62,301 nucleotides of DNA from Lachnospiraceae bacterium (GCA_016293925.1 JAEDCX010000004.1:1-62301), one strand, 5' to 3'. Shown: positions 43,447-52,761, counted from the first letter of the stretch. Made by a program: numbers and translations. The notes: a model not told the origin generated them from the letters alone.

Positions 43447-44964
43447 GGGTTTGATGCTATATACTTCTTCAAAATATTCGGTACTCTTATCGAACAGTCC
43501 CCGTTCCAGAAATACATCGGTTCCCTCCGGTACACTGAGCACCAGTTCATAATCCTTCAGTCCTGCGGTCAGATCCCTGAACTTCTGACAATCCGTAATG
43601 GCAAGACCGTTTGCCACCTTCAGAATCGCAGTCAGCTTGGCCATAACAAGGTAATCCTGCGCCTCGAAGATTGTTTCGGAGGAATACCGGTCCATGTCAA
43701 GCCCATCCTCCTGAGATGCCTTGATGATATTGGCCACCATGGCACGCTCCTTGTGAGACAGTCCGATAATCTCGGTGGCCATGATGATATCATAGGCACA
43801 GCGTGCCGCATTGGCGATACTGATATACTTACCGCAATCCTGGAGAATGCCGGACAGTCGCAACAGCAGACGTTCTCTCTTGGAAAGCCCATGGATCTTC
43901 TTCATGGCATCGTAGATCGACATGGTAATCTTCTCAATGGCCGCAGAATCCTGCTCATTGCCGTGATATTTGTAGTTGATATTCCGGGCACATGCCAGAA
44001 TGTCCTTGTTAAAATCATGCTCCAGCACCGTTTTGTTGCGTTTCTCCGCATACTCATATGCGATTCCGTCGCACAGCGTCACACCGGGCGCCCAGAGAAG
44101 TTCTGCACCCATCATGCGGATCAGACTCATGATGGTCATGCCGGAGATCAGGAGCTGTTCCACGTTTTCCTCCTCCATACCAAGCTCTGCCGCCAGTTCA
44201 CTCTCGGTCTTGCTATGCAGTTCCGACAGGAACGCTCCGAACTGCTTCGCCTCCATGAAGCCGGGTTTGGTGACCATACCGGATCCGGTCCTCATAATCG
44301 TGGAAACATAGTCGTCCACCACGATGATATTGTCTATCTTCGTATCCTTCAGATACAGTTTGCGGAATGCGTCCAGCTGTCTGCTGATTAATTGTCCGAT
44401 CACATCCTCCAACTGTGCCTTTCTTGGCTGCAAAGTATGCAGAATGTCCTTGATCCGCAGAATGCCCAGCCTGATATTCTGGGTCGCTACAAGGCTGTCC
44501 CTATCGAACAGGGAAATCTGCAGACTGCCACCACCGATATCCACAATCGCAGTTCCTTTCTCAATGAACTTATTGAACTTCTCACCTTTCATGGCGATGG
44601 ATTTGTAATCCAGGAACCGTTGCTCGGAATTGCTCAACACATCAATCCGGATACCGGTTCGGTTTTGGATCTGGTCTAACAGAATGAGATTGTTCTCCAC
44701 CTCCCGGATGGCACTGGTTCCGTAGGCCTTATAGTCCTCCACCTGATAGGTTCTCATCACTGTCTGAAAATCCCTGAGCACGCGGCACAGTTCATTGACC
44801 TTGTCGTTGCTCAATTTACCCGTCGCATAGGTCTGGGTGCCCAGATCAATTCTGTGACGGATAAAGTCAATCTCCCTCATGGTTCCTTCCTTGCCGAACT
44901 CGAAGATCTTCATGCCTAATTCATAGGATCCCACATCAATTGCCGCAAAAGTCTTTATTCCCAT
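43426..44964 (-). CDS. Exopolyphosphatase/GppA phosphatase (Ppx/GppA)
   Basis: A 512-residue protein: an N-terminal ASKHA domain (AAIDVGSYELGMKIFE at residues 7-22, IVDIGGGSLQISLFD near 138) and a C-terminal HD-type domain (LLRLSGILQDCGKYISIAN near 378). Such enzymes remove end phosphates from polyphosphate or turn pppGpp into ppGpp. Located with ppk1, it is likely to act on polyphosphate; rel is also in the window. ATG 44964 with GAGGAG upstream, 16 bp after the AAA gene. Overlong alternatives reach upstream and lack support. Confidence 0.9.
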   Translation of the reverse strand: MGIKTFAAIDVGSYELGMKIFEFGKEGTMREIDFIRHRIDLGTQTYATGKLSNDKVNELCRVLRDFQTVMRTYQVEDYKAYGTSAIREVENNLILLDQIQNRTGIRIDVLSNSEQRFLDYKSIAMKGEKFNKFIEKGTAIVDIGGGSLQISLFDRDSLVATQNIRLGILRIKDILHTLQPRKAQLEDVIGQLISRQLDAFRKLYLKDTKIDNIIVVDDYVSTIMRTGSGMVTKPGFMEAKQFGAFLSELHSKTESELAAELGMEEENVEQLLISGMTIMSLIRMMGAELLWAPGVTLCDGIAYEYAEKRNKTVLEHDFNKDILACARNINYKYHGNEQDSAAIEKITMSIYDAMKKIHGLSKRERLLLRLSGILQDCGKYISIANAARCAYDIIMATEIIGLSHKERAMVANIIKASQEDGLDMDRYSSETIFEAQDYLVMAKLTAILKVANGLAITDCQKFRDLTAGLKDYELVLSVPEGTDVFLERGLFDKSTEYFEEVYSIKPVIRVKK

Positions 44965-44980
44965 CCCTACACTCCTCACG

Positions 44981-46342
44981 CTATTTTCCCAGCAAATAAT
45001 CAATAAACTGTTGCGCCGTTCTGCCGGACAGTCCTCCATGTGCCAGTTCCCATGCGTTGGCCTGTTGAAGAAGTTCCTCCTCCGGCATCCGGATGTGATT
45101 TCTCTCCGCCAGCGTCTTCACAATGGTCTGGAATTCCTTTTTCTCCGGTGCGGAGAAGTAAATTGTTACACCGAATCTGGCCACAAGAGATAATTTCTCC
45201 TGTACCGTATCATTGCGGTGCAGATCATTGTCATCCCCGTCCCTGTCAAGGAAGGACTCCTTGATCAGATGTCTCCGGTTGCTGGTAGCGTAGATCAGTA
45301 CATTCCGGGGTTTCTTCTCCAATCCGCCCTCAATGACCGCCTTCAGATATTTGTATTCGATCTCAAATTCCTCAAAGCTCAAATCGTCCATGTAGATGAT
45401 GAACTTGTAGTTCCGGTTTTTTATCTGGGCAATTACGCTGTTCAGATCCTGGAACTGATGTTTGTATACCTCTATGATACGGAGCCCCTGGTCATAATAC
45501 CGGTTCAGGATCCCTTTAATGCTGGACGATTTACCGGTTCCTGCATCCCCGAACAGAAGCACATTGTTGGCCTTTTTTCCATTCACGAACGCCTCCGTAT
45601 TCTCAATCAGCTTCTGCTTCGGAATCTCATACCCCACCAGATCCTCCAGATACACATGCTGAATGTTCAGAATCGGCACAATCTCAACGCCCGCATCCGT
45701 ATGCTCCACCCGGAACGCTTTGTGCAGACCGAATCTTCCTACACCATATTCCCCGTAGAATCTGGTGATCAGCTCCTTGATTGCCACTGCATCCCCGGCC
45801 TTCCCCAGTCCTGCCGCAATCTCACAGATCCGGTCACGGATTCTGGTATTATAAACCTTGCCAGCTTCATCCGTAGGCGTAAAATCAAGCAGCAGTCCCA
45901 GTCCGGTCAGCCCCAGTTTCCCGATCATATCCGTAAAATCATACTGTATGAATTCCTGCAGAATCTCACAGTCATGCAAAGCGGCATCGTTCAGGGTTCC
46001 CTTTACCGCACCTCTGATCTCGCATGCCATAGAATAGGCATTCTCGCTGTTCACGATCAGATTGGCAAGGTAACAATGCCAGATATTGCCGTAGAAGCCG
46101 TGGCTTGCTGCCAGATCAAACAGTTTACTGACACATTCGCACCCCAGCGCCTTCCGATCCGCAAGATTATAGAACTCATTCTGATATTCCTCCATCAGCC
46201 ACGCCATGTCATGGAACAGTTCATCCGTTCCGAAGCCGGCGTAGAGGATTAATTCCGAACCTCTCATCTGTTTCTCCATCCTGTATCCGTATTCCGCACA
46301 GGTCAGGGCTTCCGCACGTTCCGAAGCCTCCCCATCCCCCAT
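44981..46342 (-). CDS. DUF815-type AAA ATPase
   Basis: About 453 residues. The C-terminal half is a P-loop ATPase of the DUF815 family: VYLEDLVGYEIPKQKLIENT near 230, Walker A LLFGDAGTGKSSS near 261, Walker B FIIYMDDLSFEEFE near 308 and YATSNRRHLIKES near 347. The N-terminal half is helical and unfamiliar. Function is unknown for the family. The start is uncertain: 46381 (overlaps pheA, ribosome site too close), 46342 (chosen, follows the pheA stop) or 46267 (good GGAG). It sits in pheA-AAA-ppx-ppk1-maf. Confidence 0.85.
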   Translation of the reverse strand: MGDGEASERAEALTCAEYGYRMEKQMRGSELILYAGFGTDELFHDMAWLMEEYQNEFYNLADRKALGCECVSKLFDLAASHGFYGNIWHCYLANLIVNSENAYSMACEIRGAVKGTLNDAALHDCEILQEFIQYDFTDMIGKLGLTGLGLLLDFTPTDEAGKVYNTRIRDRICEIAAGLGKAGDAVAIKELITRFYGEYGVGRFGLHKAFRVEHTDAGVEIVPILNIQHVYLEDLVGYEIPKQKLIENTEAFVNGKKANNVLLFGDAGTGKSSSIKGILNRYYDQGLRIIEVYKHQFQDLNSVIAQIKNRNYKFIIYMDDLSFEEFEIEYKYLKAVIEGGLEKKPRNVLIYATSNRRHLIKESFLDRDGDDNDLHRNDTVQEKLSLVARFGVTIYFSAPEKKEFQTIVKTLAERNHIRMPEEELLQQANAWELAHGGLSGRTAQQFIDYLLGK

Positions 46343-46347
46343 ACGCT

Positions 46348-47472
46348 CTAATAATTGCCCAGAATCTTCATTCTGCTGCATTCCTCCTGCAGCCCGAACA
46401 GGGCATTCTTGACTGCATCATCCTCCAGATTCCCATCAAAATCAATGAAAAACCGGTATTCCCAGTCCTTATCCTCAATCGGCCGGCTCTCAATCTTGTT
46501 CATGTTCAGTCCGTTGAAGATGAAATGGGACAGTGCCTGATACAGTGCTCCGCTCTTATGCTCGATCTCGATACAGATACTGACCTTACGGGCATTCTGC
46601 AGGAACATCTTCCTGCGGCTGACGATAATGAATCTGGTGGCATTGGTCTTACAGTCATTGATCCCTTCTTCCAGCACCTTCAGTCCATAGACTCTGGCCG
46701 CATATTCACCTGCCACGGCAGCCTGATGCACATCCCCTTCTTCACTGATCTTACGAGCCGCAAATGCATTATTCTTCATACCGATCTGCTGTACGCCCCG
46801 CTCATTCAGGTAATGAGCACACTGCATCAATGCCTGCGGGTGTGCGTAGACACGTTCGATGTCTTCCACCCGGCTGTCATCGGTTCCCAGCAGACAATGC
46901 CGAATCCGGATGACCTGTTCCCCAACAATATAATTATCAAATTCCATCAGAAGATCGTACACATCCGTAATATTGCCGGCTGTGGAATTCTCAATGGGCA
47001 GCACCGCGAAATCTGCCTTTCCCTCTGCAATCTCCACCATGGCTTCCCGGAAAGAATCCACATGATAGCTGTCCACGTCTTCTCCGAAATATTCCACCAT
47101 GGCAGCCTGGGAATAAGCGCCTTCCGCTCCCTGGAACACCACCTTCACCCGATCGGTGGGAATCTCCCCCACACTGTCAAAGGAGAGTTCCTCTGCCTTT
47201 CCGTTTTCCCGAAGCAGCCTGTACTGCAGTTTCCGGCTCATGGCCATAATCTGCTCAAACAGTTCCCCCACGCCACATCGATTGAAATCATTGTGGGCCA
47301 ATTCCTGAACGGTCCGGATCTTGTCCTTCTCCCGCTCCTTGTCCAATACTTTTTTGCCGGAGCCGATCTTATATTCCGCTACCTTCCGGCATACCTCCAT
47401 CCTCTTCTCATATAATGCAACAAGTTCTCTGTCGATTCTATCAATTTCCTGTCTTAATTCTGTCAAATCCAC
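46348..47472 (-). CDS. pheA: Bifunctional chorismate mutase/prephenate dehydratase
   Basis: A 374-residue P-protein. The N-terminal 85 residues are an AroQ chorismate mutase (LTELRQEIDRIDRELVALYE, KVAEYK), followed by prephenate dehydratase (VVFQGAEGAYSQAA near 110, PIENSTAGNITDVYDLL near 160, NATRFIIV near 274) and a C-terminal ACT domain (ALYQALSHFIFNGLNMNKIESRP) for Phe feedback control. A GTG start at 47472 with a weak ribosome site; its own promoter is at 47510-47538. First gene of a long operon reaching to 39360. Confidence 0.95.
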   Translation of the reverse strand: MDLTELRQEIDRIDRELVALYEKRMEVCRKVAEYKIGSGKKVLDKEREKDKIRTVQELAHNDFNRCGVGELFEQIMAMSRKLQYRLLRENGKAEELSFDSVGEIPTDRVKVVFQGAEGAYSQAAMVEYFGEDVDSYHVDSFREAMVEIAEGKADFAVLPIENSTAGNITDVYDLLMEFDNYIVGEQVIRIRHCLLGTDDSRVEDIERVYAHPQALMQCAHYLNERGVQQIGMKNNAFAARKISEEGDVHQAAVAGEYAARVYGLKVLEEGINDCKTNATRFIIVSRRKMFLQNARKVSICIEIEHKSGALYQALSHFIFNGLNMNKIESRPIEDKDWEYRFFIDFDGNLEDDAVKNALFGLQEECSRMKILGNY

Positions 47473-47509
47473 GTAAAATCACTCTTTCTTTCGTATTTTC
47501 GCTGATTTT

Positions 47510-47538
47510 ATCATATACCATAATTCCGTCCATAACAA
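47510..47538 (-). promoter_or_regulatory. sigma-A promoter of the pheA operon
   Basis: Minus-strand TTGTTA (47533-47538), 17 bp, TATGAT (47510-47515), in the 146-bp divergent region. Confidence 0.6.
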
Positions 47539-47559
47539 GTATTCCCCACGGAAAAAGTG

Positions 47560-47588
47560 TTTTCAATCGGGCACATCCATATTATAAT
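47560..47588 (+). promoter_or_regulatory. sigma-A promoter of the DUF5050 gene
   Basis: TTTTCA (47560-47565), 17 bp, TATAAT (47583-47588), 30 bp before the start. It diverges from the pheA promoter. Confidence 0.6.
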
Positions 47589-47618
47589 AAAAGTAATCTC
47601 CGGAAAGAAGGAATCCAT

Positions 47619-48653
47619 ATGAGCAAAAAAGCAAAACTCTCCATCGGCATTCTGGCAGCTGTTCTGATCATTGGGCTGCTTGTTTTCGCAACCATATACA
47701 AAAACCGGAAGATCCACAATCCGGAAGGAACTGTCGGAACCACAAACGGTAATCTCTATGACTGCAACAACGGATACTTTGCAGAGTATGAAGGAAGAGT
47801 TTATTTTGCCAACGCCTATGACGGAAATGCCCTGTATTCCATGCGGCCGGACGGAACCGATATGAAGAAGCTGACCAAGGTTCCTGTTTCCAGAATCAAT
47901 GTTGCGGGCGGCTATGTGTATTTCTACCAGACCGGCGCATCTTCCGGCAGCGACCTGGGAAGTGTGATCCGCTCCATGGGAATCTACCGCTGCACCACAT
48001 CCGGCAAGGACATCAAATGTCTGTACAAGGGTGTTGTGTTCAATATGCTGCTGGTGGAGGATTATATTTACTTTCACATGTATGACAAAGCAAGAGGGAA
48101 TTATTTCTGTCGCGTGGATGTCAACGGAGAACGGTATGCGGAACTGATCGATTCCTACGTGGCTCCCGGTACGGTTTGGGGCACCGACATCCTCTATGCC
48201 GGCACCCAGAATGACCACAACCTCTACCGGTATGATACGAAAACAGGCACCTCTACCCGCCTGTACTCCGGCTCGGTATGGTGCCCTGTCTATCAGGATG
48301 GGTATGTCTATTATATGGATACCGCCAATCATCGCCGCCTCTGCCGGCTGAATCTGTCCAATGCCACGCTGACCGTCCTCACGCAGGACACGGTAGACTA
48401 TTTCGTGGTTGGCAGCGATTATATCTTCTATCAGACCACCCGGACAGAACCGTCTGCCCTGAAAAGAGTATCTCTGGACGGCTCTTCCGAAACCGTCATC
48501 GCCTATGGGGTATACACCGGACTGAATATGACGGAGGATTTCGTTTATTACCGGTCCACGGATGACAGCTCCCCGGTGTACCGGGTACCTGCCTACGGAT
48601 CCACCTCCGTCACCGTATTCAATGAGGCCAAAAGCGCAGCAATGGGACAATGA
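47619..48653 (+). CDS. Membrane-anchored DUF5050-type protein
   Basis: A 344-residue protein with a short basic start and one membrane helix (about 7-27, SIGILAAVLIIGLLVFAT), then an extracytoplasmic part of repeated Tyr/Asp-rich blades (VYFANAYDGNALYSMRPDG, IYFHMYDKARG, VYYMDTANHRRL, IFYQTTRTEPS). That pattern is the DUF5050 beta-propeller type known from clostridial surface proteins; the ligand is unknown. AAGGA is upstream of ATG 47619. Its 3' end overlaps the folBK end by 61 bp on the opposite strand. Confidence 0.82.
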   Translation: MSKKAKLSIGILAAVLIIGLLVFATIYKNRKIHNPEGTVGTTNGNLYDCNNGYFAEYEGRVYFANAYDGNALYSMRPDGTDMKKLTKVPVSRINVAGGYVYFYQTGASSGSDLGSVIRSMGIYRCTTSGKDIKCLYKGVVFNMLLVEDYIYFHMYDKARGNYFCRVDVNGERYAELIDSYVAPGTVWGTDILYAGTQNDHNLYRYDTKTGTSTRLYSGSVWCPVYQDGYVYYMDTANHRRLCRLNLSNATLTVLTQDTVDYFVVGSDYIFYQTTRTEPSALKRVSLDGSSETVIAYGVYTGLNMTEDFVYYRSTDDSSPVYRVPAYGSTSVTVFNEAKSAAMGQ

Positions 48654-49426
48654 AGCACCGGATGCTCATAATACCGGGTCAACTCCGATAAGGGTTCCAA
48701 AACGAACCGGCGATTCTGCATGTCCGGATGGGGAATCACAAGATCTGTGGTCTCCAGCACCAGATCATCGTAGAACAGAATATCCAGATCCAGTGTCCTG
48801 GGTCCCCAGTGTATCAACCTTTCCCTGCCTGCCTCCTGCTCCAACGTATGCAGATAATCCAACAGTTCCCGGGGGGTATCGATTGTCTCAACGAAACATG
48901 CCCCGTTCAGGAAATTCTCCTGTTCCACCCCTCCGTATGGTTCCGTCTCATACAGTCTTGAACATCGTAATGCCCTGAAGTGATCATTGGCACGGATTGC
49001 TTCCAGGGCATTTTCTATGAATTGTTTCCTGTCTCCCAGATTGGAACCGTAGGACAGGTACACCCTATGCCAGCCCAGGGTAACACTGACATTCACATCC
49101 GCAAAAGGATATGGAATCGGCGCCTTCGGTTTATGCACCGTGACCGTAATCGTCCGTACCCCCGGAAAGCCCAGCAGCACCGCCCTCGCACATCGGTAGG
49201 CCACTGCTTCGATCAGATCATAGGATTGTCCGGTAGCGGTTTCCACCACGACACGGGTAATCTCGCCATAATGGGAAGACAATGTCAGATCATCCTGTCT
49301 CCCGGCCGGTTCCAGATCGCACTGCATGGACAGATCGATCTCAAATGGCTGCCCGGTCTGCTTCTCCTCCTCGTACACGCCGTGATATGCATAGATCTCG
49401 ATTCCTTTCACTTCGATACAATCCAT
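48593..49426 (-). CDS. folK: Bifunctional dihydroneopterin aldolase/HPPK (FolB-FolK fusion)
   Basis: A 277-residue fusion. FolB (about 1-118; IEVKGIEIYAYHGVYEEEK, with VNVSVTLGW) cleaves dihydroneopterin to 6-hydroxymethyl-dihydropterin; FolK (about 120-277; VYLSYGSNLGDRKQFI, RTLDLDILFYDD near 226, IPHPDMQNRRFVLEPL) pyrophosphorylates it. The fusion is common in Clostridia. It follows folP by 13 bp. Last gene of the folate operon; no terminator is visible and it converges with the DUF5050 gene. Confidence 0.94.
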   Translation of the reverse strand: MDCIEVKGIEIYAYHGVYEEEKQTGQPFEIDLSMQCDLEPAGRQDDLTLSSHYGEITRVVVETATGQSYDLIEAVAYRCARAVLLGFPGVRTITVTVHKPKAPIPYPFADVNVSVTLGWHRVYLSYGSNLGDRKQFIENALEAIRANDHFRALRCSRLYETEPYGGVEQENFLNGACFVETIDTPRELLDYLHTLEQEAGRERLIHWGPRTLDLDILFYDDLVLETTDLVIPHPDMQNRRFVLEPLSELTRYYEHPVLHCPIAALLASLNTVTEVDP

Positions 49427-49439
49427 TTCGTTTCCACCT

Positions 49440-50249
49440 CTATTGCTCTCTCAGAATCGCTTCCGCCATCAGCACCGCTCTCCGGTTCGCCTGAACATCA
49501 TGTACCCGTAGAAAGCTGACGCCCCGTTCTACCGCCATAACGGACGTTGCAATGGTACCCTCCACGCGCTCTGTAATCGGAAGATCCAATGTTTTACCGA
49601 TCACAGATTTTCTGGAGGTTCCCAGCAGGACTGGATATCCCAGTTTGACGAAATAATCCAGATTCTTCACCACAGCCCGGTTCTGTTCTACCGTCTTACC
49701 GAACCCGACGCCCGGATCCAGCATAATCTTATCTTCCCCGATTCCTGCCGCCACAGCCAGGGCTGCACATCGGGCCAGACAATTGGCCACATCCTCAATC
49801 AGAGAAACATATTCGGTCGTATTCTGATTATGCATCAGACAGCACGCTGCTCCTGCCTTGGCAATCACCCCTGCCATCTTCGGATCATACTGCAAGCCCC
49901 AGATATCATTGATCAGATCTGCTCCTGCGGCAAGGCCCACGGAGGCGACCCCCGCTTTGTAAGTATCCAGTGAGATCGGAACATCGAATTCCCGACGCAC
50001 CAGTTCTATCGCTGGAACAACTCTTGCAATCTCTTCCTCTTCGGAGAGCAGAGTATATCCCGATCTGGTGGATTCTCCGCCGATATCTATGATATCCGCG
50101 CCTTCCTCCACCATCCGCTGTGCCTGTCTCAGAATCGAATCCCGATCCGTATATTTTCCCCCATCGGAAAAAGAGTCCGGCGTCACATTCAGGATGCCCA
50201 TTATATACGTTTTTCCGCTGTCTTCAAATACCCGATTTCCAATGATCAT
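49440..50249 (-). CDS. folP: Dihydropteroate synthase
   Basis: A 269-residue TIM-barrel enzyme joining the pterin pyrophosphate to p-aminobenzoate, the sulfonamide target. Motifs: MGILNVTPDSFSDGGKY at residues 17-33, DIIDIGGESTRSG near 54, LINDIWGLQYDP near 111 and LLGTSRKSVIGK near 210. Its ATG immediately follows the stop of the HD gene. Confidence 0.95.
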   Translation of the reverse strand: MIIGNRVFEDSGKTYIMGILNVTPDSFSDGGKYTDRDSILRQAQRMVEEGADIIDIGGESTRSGYTLLSEEEEIARVVPAIELVRREFDVPISLDTYKAGVASVGLAAGADLINDIWGLQYDPKMAGVIAKAGAACCLMHNQNTTEYVSLIEDVANCLARCAALAVAAGIGEDKIMLDPGVGFGKTVEQNRAVVKNLDYFVKLGYPVLLGTSRKSVIGKTLDLPITERVEGTIATSVMAVERGVSFLRVHDVQANRRAVLMAEAILREQ

Positions 50250-50810
50250 TCATTCACCCTCCGGTTTTCTGTTTTTCTGTTCTGCGGGCCAATAACACTG
50301 TTCTGCTGCCTGACAGTTCCAGCAGGGTCTGCTTTTCTTGTCGGCTCTGTACAGAAGTTCCCCCAGAACCTCCGCCTGCGAATCCCCCGGCAGATTGCCC
50401 CCTGCTTCCGCTCCATGTCCCCTGTGTCCGCTGATAGCCTCTGCAACCAGAGCAATCTCTGCCGCATCATATCCGCAGTCCGGCAGAATCCGTTCCGCAA
50501 GCTGTGCACTTGCCCGGGCATGATCCAGCCCCTGCTCATATTCCATGCAGCGTCCGATATCATGCAGGTATGCCGCCGCAAGCAGAATATCCTCCGAAAG
50601 ATATGCGTTTCCATCATCCGGATTCCGATCCGTTGCAGGATTGTCCCCTCCCCCGCAACACGCCGCCGCATATTGCAGCAGCAGGCAGCCTACAGCCCGG
50701 TTGTGATCCATATCATGTCTGCAGAATATTCTGTCAGTTTCCGCCTCTGTTATTTTTTTAAGGCATTCTCTGTACAGAGCATGCCTTACGATTCTGTCAT
50801 ATCTATTCAT
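50250..50810 (-). CDS. HD-domain phosphohydrolase in the folate operon
   Basis: A 186-residue HD-superfamily protein. The metal ligands visible are His36 (DMDHNRAV), the His83-Asp84 pair (AAAYLHDIGR) and Asp157 (YRADKKSR). A cysteine group at the C-terminus (Cys163, Cys166, Cys172 in RPCWNCQAAEQCYWP) may bind another metal. It lies between folE and folP, overlapping the folE stop by 8 bp and adjoining the folP start. No other enzyme here removes the triphosphate from dihydroneopterin triphosphate, so this is a candidate, but direct proof is lacking. Confidence 0.85.
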   Translation of the reverse strand: MNRYDRIVRHALYRECLKKITEAETDRIFCRHDMDHNRAVGCLLLQYAAACCGGGDNPATDRNPDDGNAYLSEDILLAAAYLHDIGRCMEYEQGLDHARASAQLAERILPDCGYDAAEIALVAEAISGHRGHGAEAGGNLPGDSQAEVLGELLYRADKKSRPCWNCQAAEQCYWPAEQKNRKPEGE

Positions 50811-51366
50811 TCTTCCCTAACATCCGGTAGAACATGTCCACCTTATCCGCGTCTGTCTGAAAAGCACCTCGTCTGACCACCGTGACGGTCTTGCTGCCCG
50901 GTTTTTTGATCCCACGCATGGTCATGCACATATGTTCTGCTTCAATCATAACCATGACACCCTTCGGTGACAGTTCGTCCATAATCGCATCCGCAATCTG
51001 TCCGGTCATATTCTCCTGGATCTGCAGTCTTCTTGCGTACCCCTCAACGGTGCGGGCCAGTTTCGAGATTCCAACCACTCTGCCGTCCGGAATATAGGCA
51101 ATGTGCGCTTTGCCGTAGAACGGAATCATATGATGCTCACACATGGAATAGAATGTGATTCCCTTCTCCATGACAATCTCATTATTCTCCGCCTGAAATG
51201 TTTTCTTCAGATGCTCTGCCGGATCCTCGCCCATTCCGGACATAATCTCCTCATACATACGAGCCATACGGTCCGGTGTATCCTTCAGACCTTCCCTGTT
51301 CACATCCTCGCCGATTCCCTCCAGAATCAGTCTGACACCTTCTCTGATTTTATTCTGATCAACCAT
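50803..51366 (-). CDS. folE: GTP cyclohydrolase I
   Basis: A 187-residue type IA cyclohydrolase that converts GTP to dihydroneopterin triphosphate. Zinc and catalytic residues are in FYSMCEHHMIPFYGKAHIAY near 74 and EAEHMCMTMRGI near 143; RLQIQENMTGQIADAI near 117 is family-typical. ATG 51366 lies inside the end of folC (8-bp overlap). Confidence 0.96.
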   Translation of the reverse strand: MVDQNKIREGVRLILEGIGEDVNREGLKDTPDRMARMYEEIMSGMGEDPAEHLKKTFQAENNEIVMEKGITFYSMCEHHMIPFYGKAHIAYIPDGRVVGISKLARTVEGYARRLQIQENMTGQIADAIMDELSPKGVMVMIEAEHMCMTMRGIKKPGSKTVTVVRRGAFQTDADKVDMFYRMLGKNE

Positions 51367-52687
51367 GAGATTTGCTCCCACTCTTTCTTCCCGAATTCTT
51401 CTCCCGGTATGCCTCCACCGCATTCTTCAACTGTCCCAGATAAGACAGGGATCCGAATGCAATGATTACCGATTTGCTGTCACTGAGCAGATGCGCCATC
51501 TCCACCGCCTCTTCGATACTGTCCGCCGCGGTCACGTTCGGATTGTATTCCCGTACGAGCCGGGCCAGATCAAGCGCATGCAACGCTCTCGGATTGTTGG
51601 GCGTTGTTACCGTCACAATACAATCTGCCAGAGCACAGGTTGCCGACACAATGCGGTCCGCTTCCTTGTCCTTCAACATTCCCATTATATAGATTATCCG
51701 TCGGTTTGTAAAATGATTTGCGATCTGTTTGCCAAGTTTTTGTGCTGCGTCCGCATTATGAGCGCCGTCAATAATGACAAGAGGATTCTTCGCGATCGTA
51801 GTAAATCTCCCCGGCCAGCTTGTTTCGGCAATTCCCCGGTAGACCGCCCGGTTCGGAATCTCCAGTCCGCACTCCCGCAGTGCCAATATGGTTTCCACCG
51901 CAAGAGAAACGTTCTCCACCTGATATTCTCCCGCCAGTTGCGTATTCAGGTCCTTCCATGTACCATACCGGAACGTAATCCCATCCGGTCTGCATCTGAC
52001 CCCGCTGATTGCCGCCGCATCCACAAAACGACTTCTGCAGCTGCATTCCCGCGCCCGTTTCTCAATGATATCCCGCACCTCGTCCTGCTGAATGCCGCAG
52101 ACCACATAACTTCCGGGTTTCACGATTCCCGCCTTCTGCGTGGCAATTGCCGCAAGCGTATCGCCCAGGTACTGCATGTGATCCATGCTGATGGATGTGA
52201 ATACGCAGGCAACCGTCGTGGTAATGAGATTGGTTGCATCCAGCGCTCCTCCCATCCCGCACTCCAACACCACATAATCACAGCCCTGCTGCCGGAAATA
52301 CAGCATGGCAACCGCCGTTTCCACCTCAAAAACAGTGGGATGTCCCATACCGTTTTGCTCCATGGCTTCGGCAGCCTCTGCCACCTCCGTCAGAATTCGC
52401 GCAAACATTGCTTTTGAGATGCTTCGATTGTTGACGCAGTAACGCTCCTCATATGCAAAAACCGCAGGCGAGGTATATTTTCCCACCCGATAGCCCGCAT
52501 ATTGCAAAACCGTTCCGATCAGACCGGCCGTGGAACCTTTCCCATTGGTTCCCGCCACATGAATGAATCGAAGATCATTCTGCGGATTCCCCAGACGTTC
52601 CAATAATTCCCGGATGCTTTCCAGCCCCGGTCTGCTGCCCAGTTTTGCGATTTTTTCCAGATATTCACCTGTTTCATTCGGTTTCAT
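51359..52687 (-). CDS. folC: Folylpolyglutamate synthase/dihydrofolate synthase
   Basis: A 442-residue Mur-ligase-fold enzyme: P-loop FIHVAGTNGKGSTAGLIG near residue 42, TSPAVFAYEERYCVN near 74, LECGMGGALDATNLIT near 145, and the C-terminal domain with IDGAHNADAAQKLG near 307. It adds glutamate to dihydropteroate and folates. ATG 52687 is preferred to an ATG six codons upstream with no ribosome site. First gene of folC-folE-HD-folP-folBK. Confidence 0.95.
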   Translation of the reverse strand: MKPNETGEYLEKIAKLGSRPGLESIRELLERLGNPQNDLRFIHVAGTNGKGSTAGLIGTVLQYAGYRVGKYTSPAVFAYEERYCVNNRSISKAMFARILTEVAEAAEAMEQNGMGHPTVFEVETAVAMLYFRQQGCDYVVLECGMGGALDATNLITTTVACVFTSISMDHMQYLGDTLAAIATQKAGIVKPGSYVVCGIQQDEVRDIIEKRARECSCRSRFVDAAAISGVRCRPDGITFRYGTWKDLNTQLAGEYQVENVSLAVETILALRECGLEIPNRAVYRGIAETSWPGRFTTIAKNPLVIIDGAHNADAAQKLGKQIANHFTNRRIIYIMGMLKDKEADRIVSATCALADCIVTVTTPNNPRALHALDLARLVREYNPNVTAADSIEEAVEMAHLLSDSKSVIIAFGSLSYLGQLKNAVEAYREKNSGRKSGSKSHG

Positions 52688-52761
52688 CACACACGATCCT
52701 CGCATAAATCATAATGCATTGCCAATACTATACCACAAAAAGAAGAAAGTGAGTACTGAAA

